Below, in pieces: positions 7,004-14,341 of a stretch of DNA of 14,341 bases. Origin of the DNA: Willaertia magna (lineage: Eukaryota > Heterolobosea > Eutetramitea > Acrasida > Naegleriidae); contig CADWAF010001033.1 of the NCBI GenBank assembly GCA_902984215.1, positions 1 through 14,341 of the forward strand, in the 5' to 3' direction. Position 1 is the stretch's first letter. Every line of letters begins with the position of its first letter. A model generated the notes under the pieces. The model searched no databases. It was not told the DNA's origin and saw nothing but the letters and a program-made list of their open reading frames with translations. Both the position numbers and the translations under genes were made by a program.

Positions 7004-8199
7004 TAGACTCAACAAGAAATGAAATGGAAAGTAAACATAATTTTTTCGGGAGTAGAAGAGAATATGAATATGTTTTAAAACATTATTTAAATGAAGGTGG
7101 TACTCAAGAAGATTTTGATCATGCAATATCTAGATCTTCAACAATTTATGTAGAAAATTTATCTTTTTATACAAGAGAAGAACAAATATATGAATTATTT
7201 GAAAAATGTGGAGAAATTAAAAGAGTTATTATGGGTTTAAATAGATATAAAAAAACTCCATGTGGATTTTGTTTTGTAGAGTTTTATCATCGTTCCGATG
7301 CAGAAGATTGCGTTAAATACTGTAAAGGTTGTAAATTAAATAATAGAGCCTTAAAGATAGCGATTGATACTGGATTTGTTGAAGGAAGACAATATGGTAG
7401 AGGAAAGGATGGTGGAATGAAAAGAGATGATTATCAAAAGAGTTTAAAGAGAAGAGGTGGTGGAAGAGGAGGAAGAGGTGGTGGCCTTGGGGGTAGAGGG
7501 ACTAGTGGTAGCTTACGTAGTGGGGATCGTTCCCCTCCTTCCCTTTCTGGCGGGCTAATGGAAGATGAAGATGATGGTTTTTATAATAAAGAAAGAGATC
7601 ATTATTATAATAATATGAAAGATAATAGAGAACCACAATCAGGCCCTACTCGCCGTAGTACTGGCTCTATTGGCGGTGTTGACAATGATATTAGTCCACC
7701 TCATCCATCCTCTTCTTATGCGTCATCTAATACTTCTTCTAGGAATTATCCTCCAAACAATAATACAACAAGTAGAGATGGAAGAGATGGCAGTGGTAGT
7801 AGTGGTAAGGTATCACCTCCTAGAAGATATAATCAATATAGATATCAACCTTATTATCCACCTCCACCTCCTTCACATCATAATTCATATAATCAATATG
7901 GTAGAGTTCAACCACCACCTTCTTCTAATAATAATAATAAATCAGGACCATATAATAATTATGGACCACCACCTCCTAGAGGAGGAAGAGGTAATGATTA
8001 TGGATATTATGGAAGACCAAGTAATAATTCATATGGTGCTACTTATGGTAGAACTAATAATGACAACAATAGTAATCCTAAACCACCTCCATCAAATAAT
8101 AATAATATGGATGGCAGTGGTAGTAAACATAATGTATATGATTATCCACCACCTTCTAGAAATAGAGAATATGGCCCAAGAAATCCAAATAATTACTAA
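6991..8199 (+). CDS. NCBP2: Nuclear cap-binding protein subunit 2 (CBP20) with long low-complexity tail
   Basis: Small subunit of the nuclear cap-binding complex: with CBP80 it binds the m7G cap of new transcripts and promotes splicing and export. The RRM is clear: RNP2 IYVENL (52-57), the nearly invariant LSFYTREEQIYELF (57-70), IMGLNRYKKTPCGF, RNP1 CGFCFVEF (91-98), then GFVEGRQYGRGKDGG (128-142). Y53 (human cap-stacking Y43), F93/F95 (F83/F85), R133 and R137 (R123/R127) are kept. Human RTDWD (112-116), part of the guanine pocket, reads KIAID here: the final Asp stays, the first Asp is Ala and the Trp is Ile; human Q133 is Met. Length is 402 versus about 156 in human. The extra about 250 residues are an RGG/GGR segment (154-176), an acidic patch and an Asn/Pro/Tyr/Gly/Ser-rich prion-like region with PPPP runs. 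The core is certain; tail function is inferred. Confidence 0.97.
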   Translation: MAHLIDSTRNEMESKHNFFGSRREYEYVLKHYLNEGGTQEDFDHAISRSSTIYVENLSFYTREEQIYELFEKCGEIKRVIMGLNRYKKTPCGFCFVEFYHRSDAEDCVKYCKGCKLNNRALKIAIDTGFVEGRQYGRGKDGGMKRDDYQKSLKRRGGGRGGRGGGLGGRGTSGSLRSGDRSPPSLSGGLMEDEDDGFYNKERDHYYNNMKDNREPQSGPTRRSTGSIGGVDNDISPPHPSSSYASSNTSSRNYPPNNNTTSRDGRDGSGSSGKVSPPRRYNQYRYQPYYPPPPPSHHNSYNQYGRVQPPPSSNNNNKSGPYNNYGPPPPRGGRGNDYGYYGRPSNNSYGATYGRTNNDNNSNPKPPPSNNNNMDGSGSKHNVYDYPPPSRNREYGPRNPNNY

Positions 8200-8453
8200 G
8201 CTTGGAAATTTTGAAAAATGTAGTGAAAAAGAATTTTTAACAAATTGTGAATTTTGTGGAGGAATCGGTCATGCATTAGTTTTAGGATTTTATTTTGGTC
8301 AACTACGAATAATAGGATTGTTTTACAAGATTGCGCACTACAACAACAAATGGTCCTTTAATAATTATTCACTCATTATTCAAATAATTATAATAATCAC
8401 CAACTAACTACCTTTTGTAAAGTAATTTAAGATATATTCATTATAAAAATTAT
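8200..8453. other. Gap between convergent CBP20 and eIF4E copy B, with an open frame
   Basis: This should hold the 3' ends of both genes. TTGTAAAGT at 8415-8423 matches nine bases of the 3'-end 10-mer seen at 1479 and 9275. One plus frame stays open from inside the CBP20 tail to 8407; the part beyond the CBP20 stop codes about 66 residues including NCEFCGGIGH, which resembles the first half of a zinc knuckle (C-x2-C-GGxGH) but lacks the last Cys. It has no start of its own, so it may be a 3' UTR, a remnant or an unannotated exon. Confidence 0.4.
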
Positions 8454-9026
8454 TTATTCTTCCTTATTAGTTGCTCCTAATTTTGATAAACTTGCTTTAA
8501 AAGATCGAAAATCAAATTTAAAAGTAGTACTTCCAGCACTTAAAATTTCAAAAGTAGATTTACATTGTTCTGATAAACGATTTACAATTTCTTCATCATC
8601 AGTTCCTAACCAAAAACTAATTCTTATCATATTCTTTCTATTTGCTACAGAACATCCACAGATATGATCACCTAATCCTACAAAATGTTCTCCTATACAC
8701 ATAATACATGAAAAATACCACCATTGATCGGCTTCTTGTCTAGCCTTTTTAGCAAAACTAAATACAAATTCTCCACCGTTAATACATTTAGGATCTTCCC
8801 ATTCAGGTCGGATACCTTCTTTCATTAAATAATAGGTTGTACCAATTGGTAATGTAGATGGTGATCTAATGTTATTTACTGTTCGCCAAAAGTCTTCTAT
8901 TGTAGAAAATGTTCTAACTTCAGTGAAAAAGGCTTTATAGTTTTGTTCGTTAATTTTAGTTCTAGGACTATGATAAAACATGGTCCAATTATTTTCTAGT
9001 TGATGTTTTGGTTGATCTTTATTCAT
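8454..9026 (-). CDS. eif4e: eIF4E-family mRNA cap-binding protein, copy B (intronless)
   Basis: A second eIF4E-family protein, 190 residues, from ATG at 9026 with an A-rich context. It is a close paralogue of copy A: both share the blocks HSP, KINE, NY-x2-FFTEV, GTTYYL, KEGI, EWEDP, CINGGE and a DEE near the C-terminus. Cap-pocket residues: W14 (human W43), Y30 in place of W56, W47 in FW (W73), the PEWED Trp-Glu pair (W102/E103), and the ANRK-x4-R-x3-W array holding the phosphate-binding Arg and the W166 equivalent. F17 replaces W46 and HQL replaces the usual HPL. It lacks the Asn-rich N-terminus of copy A and the intron, so the coding region is continuous across the position where copy A is interrupted. 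It converges on CBP20 (254 bp between stops). Function should be cap binding for translation or for selective repression; which is not decidable. Confidence 0.94.
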   Translation of the reverse strand: MNKDQPKHQLENNWTMFYHSPRTKINEQNYKAFFTEVRTFSTIEDFWRTVNNIRSPSTLPIGTTYYLMKEGIRPEWEDPKCINGGEFVFSFAKKARQEADQWWYFSCIMCIGEHFVGLGDHICGCSVANRKNMIRISFWLGTDDEEIVNRLSEQCKSTFEILSAGSTTFKFDFRSFKASLSKLGATNKEE

Positions 9027-9274
9027 TTTTTTTGTAATAATTTTTTATTGACTCTTCAACCAAAACAAGATGTTTATTGAATATAAATTATTCACACATA
9101 ATTAAGAAAAGAACAAAAATGATGAAAAAGAAATTTATTTGGTTAATATTTACAAGAGTAAAATGAAGAATAAAAAAACAATATTTTGAAATGAATACTA
9201 TTCTTTTCTTATCTCCACTAACATCTTTCATTAATCTACTACAGTTTCGAAAAATATTGCTTTCATAACCGTAT

Positions 9275-9284
9275 AACTTTACAA
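9275..9284 (-). terminator. 3'-end 10-mer TTGTAAAGTT spanning a stop codon
   Basis: On the minus strand the 10-mer TTGTAAAGTT includes the TAA stop codon of the gene at 9279-10095. It is identical to 1479-1488 and 1508-1517 on the plus strand. Position at a gene end suggests a 3'-processing element, but no AATAAA follows here. Confidence 0.35.
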
Positions 9285-10095
9285 AAAGGTGTTGTCAGAA
9301 ATAAAAAGAGAATGAATTTCATCATTTAAATTTTCCCCTAAAACGTTGGAGCGTTGAACGTTGTGGGTAGTTGCCCAACAAAAGGGATTATTATCAGTAT
9401 TTGTATGAACGTTGTGGGTAGTTACCTCATTTTGAGGTTCATTGATAAATAATTGATTGAATTCATTCTCTGTTTGTAAAGGAGAATTCAAGCAATGAGA
9501 ATTATTTAGTAAAACAGAAACTTCATCTAAAAGAGTGTTGAAAATAAGAGTAGGTGAAGATACTTTTTGTTTTGGATATAAATTTTCGTCATTATCTTTC
9601 CTTTCCTTTCTTTTCTTTAAATTCTCTTCTTCTGGACAATTTTCATCTAACAGATGTAATGCATCTTTTGGAAGATCTTCACCTTTAATTCTTTCTAATT
9701 TATCAAAAGTAAATTTAAAATTCGTAACTTTTAATAAATTAGTTGTACCATGATCTCTAAAAGAGATTTTATCATTTAAATAAATTTTAGAATTAATTTC
9801 AATTAAACAAAAATCTAAATAAAAAACTCTTGCTTTTTTCCCTGTATTATCTATAATCAATTGTTTCTTTTCTTTGTTTTGAATTTTTTTTATTTCTTTA
9901 CCTAACTTAAATTTTGTACCGGGTTTATATGATGAAATGGGTAAAGAAAATTTAAGTGCTGCTTTATTCAATTGACCTTTTTGCAAAAGAGTATTCTTGT
10001 TTCTCAATTTCTTCTCCAATATATATGGTAATAATTAATTCTTTTGCATATTCAGGAATTTCAAAAACAAAGTTCTTATCTAGGGTCAAAGTCAT
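9279..10095 (-). CDS. Unrecognised basic protein with an apparent +1 frame break
   Basis: I do not recognise this protein. The main frame (9279-10019) has no ATG at all: it can be extended only to a TAA at 10035-10037, and its 246 residues contain no Met. Immediately upstream another frame starts with ATG at 10095 in an A-rich context, reads MTLTLDKNFVFEIPEYAKE and 20-odd further residues, then stops at 9965-9963. The two frames overlap, and a +1 shift at the five-A run (plus 9978-9982, codons GCA AAA AGG) would join them into about 271 residues. Alternatively a 55-nt intron (minus-strand GTTTTT to TTGGAG) would join MTLTLDKNF to the main frame, though its splice sites are weak. The N-terminal about 115 residues look beta-rich and basic, then an acidic/basic switch (EEENLKKRKERKDNDEN) could be an NLS, then an Asn-rich tail with an internal duplication (TTHNV twice). 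It could also be a pseudogene or a sequencing indel. Confidence 0.6.
9355..9426 (-). repeat. In-frame 21-bp direct repeat (TTHNV duplication)
   Basis: TGAACGTTGTGGGTAGTTGCC at 9355-9375 and the same sequence with one change at 9406-9426 lie 51 bp apart, which is 17 codons, so the reading frame is preserved. In the protein this gives two copies of TTHNV, one preceded by WA. Twenty of 21 bases match, implying a recent duplication or selection on the peptide. Confidence 0.8.
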
Positions 10096-10955
10096 TTTGC
10101 AATGATAAAGAAGATGTTTCTGTTGTTTAATTTTTTTTTATGCAATAAGAGCACACAGCACCAAGCCACGTTGGATTTTATTCAAAAGTAGCCTTCTTAA
10201 GGCAACAAAAGTGTTGGATTAGGAGAACAAAGGGATTGGTGAGAAATTGTAGCTTTCCTACTGTAGATGTTATTTTGAAAGTAAATTATTATATTAATAA
10301 TTAATAATATTAATTATATTATATTAATAATTATATTATATTAATAATTAATTAATATGCCAGTATTATTGCCAATGATTCGTCTTTGAGCACAGTGTTT
10401 GGCACAACAAACTGGAAACTCATCTTCCAACAAATAGCAGCTTCACCACCAAATTGATGGTTACTCCTTTCTCTCTATACTGCAAGAAATCCTATCTAAA
10501 AAAAATGCCAGTTTTTAGAGTTTTTGGAGATGTCTAAAGATTTGAAACTACTATTCTTGGTTAACTGGTTGAATAATACCATCAAAACAAGGTGAATTGC
10601 TTGGTGGAAAGTAAAATGGTTTATAATATGAAAAGTTGTACTAGAGTGGATTTTATGAGATAAAGAAAAGACTAACATGCGAATATTTGAGATCATAAAG
10701 ATTATTTAAAATCAATGAATATCGTTGAATCACAATGTGTAACAACGTTAAATGTATAAAAGAAGGGAACATTAATTGAACACACATTGAATAATCAAGT
10801 GAGATAAAGGCCTTCATCGCGATGTTCCTTGACTCAACCGAGATCACTTAAATTCACCGTTGCATGCAACTTAATTATTTTTTTCGCGTAAGATTTAAGA
10901 TGTTTTGAGATGACCGTTTGATTATTTCACGCAATATTTTCACGTCAATTAAAAA
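10096..10955. other. 860-bp gene-poor divergent intergenic region
   Basis: It separates the starts of the broken minus-strand gene and the plus-strand RCC1/EGF gene and must hold both promoters. Stretches at 10141-10280 and 10359-10870 are less AT-rich than usual spacers here, with short open frames (under 70 codons) on both strands, none recognisable. This may be a decayed gene. Small dyads include GCCTT-CTT-AAGGC (10191-10203). An A/T-only block lies at 10282-10358. No tRNA or rRNA signature was found. Confidence 0.5.
10282..10358. repeat. A/T-only block with three copies of ATATTAATAATTA
   Basis: Seventy-seven consecutive A/T bases contain the 13-mer ATATTAATAATTA at 10291-10303, 10321-10333 and 10338-10350, partly as inverted arrangements of TTAATA and TATTAA. 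It could form cruciforms or be a replication-slippage product. No function is shown. Confidence 0.7.
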
Positions 10956-13900
10956 ATGTCACTGACAGTACCAATTATCAAACAAATGAAGTGCATTAAT
11001 TTTTACATTGTACTTTTATTGGTTTTTTCACTGATAATCATAAACCAAAGTAACGAATCAAAAGATTTATATTTCTTTGGTAATGATTATGAACCAGTTA
11101 TACCACGTAAATTAATGTACACTGAACCTACTGCTTTAGATTTAACTTTATTTAAAAATACTATTCCTGGTTTCAGTACTTCTGATATCAGATCTATTAG
11201 TATGAGTAATAACAAATATCTAGCAACTATTATCACTAATGGAAAATTATTTATTTCTGGTTTTCATTCAAGATACACCTTTTTTAATGAGACTTGCAAA
11301 GATTCAAAGGAAAGACCTTACTATATCGAAAGTTTAGCTCCATACGAACCTATTAAACAAGCTTCTGTATCTACCGATTGGGTTTCTTTTGTAGACAAAA
11401 ATGATAACATATGGATGTATTCTAGTTATGATAAAAACGCTTTACAAAGGGTTACTGGTCAATATGACCCAGTTACACATGGCTCAATAACTGATATTAA
11501 AAATTATGGATATAATAACTTTGTAGCCAAAACATCAACTGGTTTTGTAATAGGTTGGAAATTTGATGATCCTATCCAAACAACAGTTATTGTTATTCCT
11601 TTAGATGTTAAAAAGATTGTTTGTGGAGCAGATCATTGTTTGGCTTTAACACATATTAAAACTGTTTACTCATGGGTAAGTATACTTTTAAGTTTTGATT
11701 TGTTGATAATTTATGGATGTAATTAGGGTGATAATGGTGTTGGCCAATTAGGTGTACCTTCTTCTGTATTAGGTACAACTTCCACTCCTATCGCTATCTT
11801 TGAGAATGACACTGTTATTGATATTGCAGCTGGTACTTATTTCTCTATGGTTTTAACTTCAAATTATAGTTTATATGGATTTGGTAGCAATCTTGATAAT
11901 CACTTTTATATTGATTCACAATACACTTATGTTGAAAATGAAATTAATTATTTAAATCCAATGATTGGATTTTTAAATAATACTATTAATGTTACTAGAA
12001 TATATACTTCTGGATTTAATAAGGCAGCGTTTGACGCATCCTCAAATATTCATTTATGGACACTAAGTTATTTACAATATAATAGAGCTGTCAGAAAAGA
12101 AAATGCAGTTGGTGTCATTACTGCTTTTAATTCAACCAATTCTCAAGAAGGAAATATTTTATTATTTGAATTAGGTGATGAAGTTTTTTTAGCTACTACA
12201 TCAAGTAATATTTACGGTTGGGGCCGAAACTCATATTTAATTGGTACAGGTGAGATTAATTATAGATGTGCATTGTATCCTGTTGGAAATAGGTTACAAA
12301 TTAATACACAAAACTTAACAAGAATTAGTTCAGGAGGTGTTGTTTTTTTAGTACAAGAAGGCGATAAGCAATTAAAAGCTTGGGGACAAAATTTAGAAAT
12401 CATTGTTGGTAATCCTGCAGTTTATTACAATTATAGTGTTTTTGAACCAGTAAGCGTATTGGATAATTTAACTAGCACTGTTAGTTCTTTGGGTATTAGT
12501 AGAACATCTTTTGTTGGACTTAAAGATGGCTCTGTTTATTATTGGGGGATAAATAATTATAACCAAGCTGGTAATGCATCTTTTCAACTATTAGAACCTA
12601 CTCAAACATTTACAAACAGATTTGAATTTGTTATGGCTTCTACTTCCCATAGTTGTGGTAAAGATTTAAGAGGTGGTCAAATATTTTGTTGGGGAAGGTT
12701 CGATGCTCTTGGTGATGGTGTTACTTATCCTTACTGGATAGCTGGTGTTGCAGATCCAAGTCCTGTCGCTTTTGACACACCAATGCCAAATATTATTAAG
12801 CTAAGCGTCGGACATGGTTTTACTATTGCATTGTCAAATACATCAGAAGTGTATACATGGGGAAGAAATCAACATTACAACATTGGAGACGGAACTAAAG
12901 TAACAAGAACAACACCTTATTGGCTTACTTCTTTGTCAGGAAAGAACATTATTCAAGTTTATGCACTGTATACTATATCTTTTGCCTTATCAGGTGAAGG
13001 TAAGGTTTACTATTGGGGTAGGTTGACCTATGAAGGTAGAGAAATTCTATTCTCTACAACACCAACCTTATTAAATAATATTCCTAACAATAGGAGAATT
13101 AAAAAGATTTCTGGCTATGATAATTTAATTATCTTAGTTTCCACAAGAGATGAAATCTTTTATATATCTCCTCTTTTCCCTCAATTCAGACAATTAGAAC
13201 CACAAACTAGAAATATGAAAGTATTGGATGTTTCAGCAAGTGGTAATACTGCACTAGTTTATGCAGAGACTGACGTTTGTCCATCTGGTTATTATCCATA
13301 TCCAACATGTGATTCATACGATTGTTTTGGACTTAATTATACCAACCCAGCAGTTTGTTCTGCACATGGTACTTGTGTTGAACCTGATTTTTGTGAATGT
13401 AAGTTTGGCTGGGAGGGTAACAACTGTCAAAGTCAGTATTTCGTTTGTAACGGTACAAGAATGGATAATTCAAGTGTTTGTAGTGGCAATGGTAAATGTG
13501 TTAATAACGATAAATGCGAATGTAATTTTGGATATACTGGAAGTAATTGCGAACAACTTGTCACATGCTTTGGACTGCCTGCACTAGTCTCTACCGTTTG
13601 TTCAGCACACGGTACATGTGTTAGTATGGATAATTGTAATTGTACTAATGGTTGGGGATCCTCTAATTGTAGTGTTCCAATTTGCAGTGGCACAGATGGT
13701 GGATGCAGTGGAAATGGTGTATGTACTGCCCCTGAAACTTGTAATTGTAAGAGAGGATATACTGGAAAATATTGTACAATCCCAATTTGTTTTGATACTC
13801 CTGCCAATGAAACAAATGTTTGCTATGGACATGGTTTATGTATTGGTATAGATAATTGTAATTGTACAACTGGTTGGGGTTCCGCTAATTGCAGTCTTCC

Positions 13901-14341
13901 TGTTTGCTATGGTGATTATGGAGATGCTGCTTGTAGTGGAAATGGTAGATGTGTTTCTCCTAATTCTTGCCATTGTAATGATAACAATGTTTATACTGGA
14001 AGTAATTGTTCTATTCCTGTCTGTTTTGGGGTTGCAGCAAATAATCAAAGTACTTGTAATGGACAAGGAACATGTATTTCACCAAATACTTGTAGATGTT
14101 CTAGCAGTTTCGAAGGAAACAACTGTGAAATTCCTATAATTGCACCAATTGCATCTTTAGACGTAATATCATCATTTGCTGAATATAATTCGTTATGTGA
14201 CACCCAAGCATTAGTTACGTTAGATGCTTCCAAATCAACCTATACAACAGGGCATAACAGTTTCATCACTTACACATTTTCAGTTAACCAAAAGAGAGGA
14301 GGTGCAGTGGTTAATGTACTTAAACAAACTGTTTCTGCTAG
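10956..14341 (+). CDS. Secreted or surface RCC1-repeat / EGF-repeat protein, 3' end beyond window
   Basis: CDS is join(10956..11675,11727..14341), at least 1,111 residues, still open at the edge. Residues 1-32 are a signal peptide (basic start, then FYIVLLLVFSLIII). Residues about 37-757 carry about 14 degenerate RCC1-type strands, each an aromatic-x-W-G or similar core: SWGDNGVGQLG, YGWGRN, KAWGQN, YYWGINNYNQAGN, FCWGRFDALGDG, YTWGRNQHYNIGDG, YYWGRL. Fourteen would make two seven-bladed propellers. Residues about 758-1040 are seven EGF-like modules. From 1041 the pattern CDTQALVTLDASKST...YTFSV resembles the first strands of a PKD/REJ domain. Many N-x-S/T sites fit an extracellular protein. 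RCC1 proteins are usually nuclear or cytosolic, so a secreted version is likely an adhesion or recognition molecule; a C-terminal membrane anchor would lie beyond the window. The family link is seen; the role is inferred. Confidence 0.92.
11676..11726 (+). other. Spliceosomal intron in the RCC1/EGF gene (51 nt)
   Basis: The consensus donor TGG|GTAAGT and acceptor GTAATTAG|GGT bound a T-rich 51-nt stretch with a stop that would end the protein at 256 residues. Splicing is phase 0 and restores the RCC1 core SW|GDNGVGQLG, with the rest of the frame then open to the window end. The intron splits the blade exactly between the Trp and the Gly. Confidence 0.95.
13278..14126 (+). other. Array of seven EGF-like modules (protein domain repeats)
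   Basis: Modules of about 35-50 residues follow the pattern C-x(0-1)-G-x-G-x-C-x4-x-C-x-C-x(4-8)-C, for example CSAHGTC, CSGNGKC, CSGNGVC, CYGHGLC, CSGNGRC, CNGQGTC. Linkers (TCFG, PICSG, PICFD, PVCYG, PVCFG) add a seventh or eighth Cys before each core, a style common in Naegleria-type proteins. Modules 3 and 5 (GWGSSNC / GWGSANC) are more alike than adjacent modules, hinting at duplication of a pair. No consensus calcium-binding N-terminal motif (D-x-D/N-E) is seen. Confidence 0.9.

Noticed and set aside
7670..8199. Plus-strand His/Ile/Leu-rich frame inside CBP20
   Set aside because: It is the shifted reading of CCA, AAT and TAT repeats in the CBP20 tail; only the portion after 8199 was kept as a note.
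10140..10280. Possible tRNA in the less AT-rich part of the gap
   Set aside because: No T-arm GGTTCRA sequence, no acceptor pairing and no cloverleaf could be drawn.
10496..10847. Two overlapping minus-strand frames (64 and 66 codons)
   Set aside because: Short, mutually overlapping, no recognisable domain or supporting context; kept only as part of a possible decayed-gene remark.
13278..14126. Periodic repeats resembling a CRISPR or satellite array
   Set aside because: The periodicity is at protein level with diverged DNA; the units are EGF domains and not identical repeats with spacers.
13261..14233. Several short frames on both strands across the EGF region
   Set aside because: They are shadows of the repeated Cys/Gly/Asn codons of the EGF modules; the main frame is continuous and shows conserved Cys patterns.
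1..14341. A bacterial or phage-type defence system or operon
   Set aside because: The genes have introns, separate promoters and eukaryotic cap-binding and EGF families, so a prokaryotic system is not supported.

Overview
The window looks like nuclear DNA from an AT-rich, free-living amoeboid protist. It shows eukaryotic genes with short GT-AG introns (82 and 51 nt), A/T homopolymers between genes, asparagine-rich proteins coded by AAT/AAC runs, and no operon structure. A secreted protein at the right edge has tandem EGF modules with linkers of the type IPICFG / CSGNG. That style is typical of Heterolobosea (Naegleria relatives), and the low GC would fit an AT-rich member such as Willaertia. 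A dictyostelid is the main alternative. This placement is inferred from style; no database was searched.

Layout, left to right. 1-745 holds AT-rich intergenic DNA, perhaps the tail of an upstream gene, and the leader of the first gene. 746-1475 (+) is an eIF4E-family cap-binding protein with one intron. It converges, across only 45 bp, on 1521-3257 (-), an unrecognised Asn/Ser-rich and probably nuclear protein. 3843-6527 (-) is an unrecognised 894-residue Lys/Asn-rich protein with a hydrophobic segment at each end. A 463-bp divergent promoter separates it from 6991-8199 (+), the small subunit of the nuclear cap-binding complex (CBP20/NCBP2) with an unusually long RGG and N/P/Y/G-rich tail. 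8454-9026 (-) is a second eIF4E, intronless. 9279-10095 (-) is an unrecognised basic protein whose reading frame is broken by an apparent +1 shift or a missed intron. An 860-bp gene-poor stretch with an A/T-only repeat follows. 10956 to the right edge (+) is a large secreted protein with RCC1-type repeats, seven EGF-like modules and the start of a PKD/REJ-like domain, cut off by the window end.

Three of the seven genes bind the mRNA 5' cap: two eIF4E paralogues and nuclear CBP20. The nuclear protein would load caps at transcription and the eIF4Es would take them over in the cytoplasm, so the genes are linked by pathway. They sit in different orientations with separate promoters, so the clustering may be a local duplication plus chance. 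Both eIF4Es have Tyr where canonical eIF4E has the second cap-stacking Trp. A 10-mer, TTGTAAAGTT, recurs at the 3' ends of genes here and may be a 3'-end processing signal.
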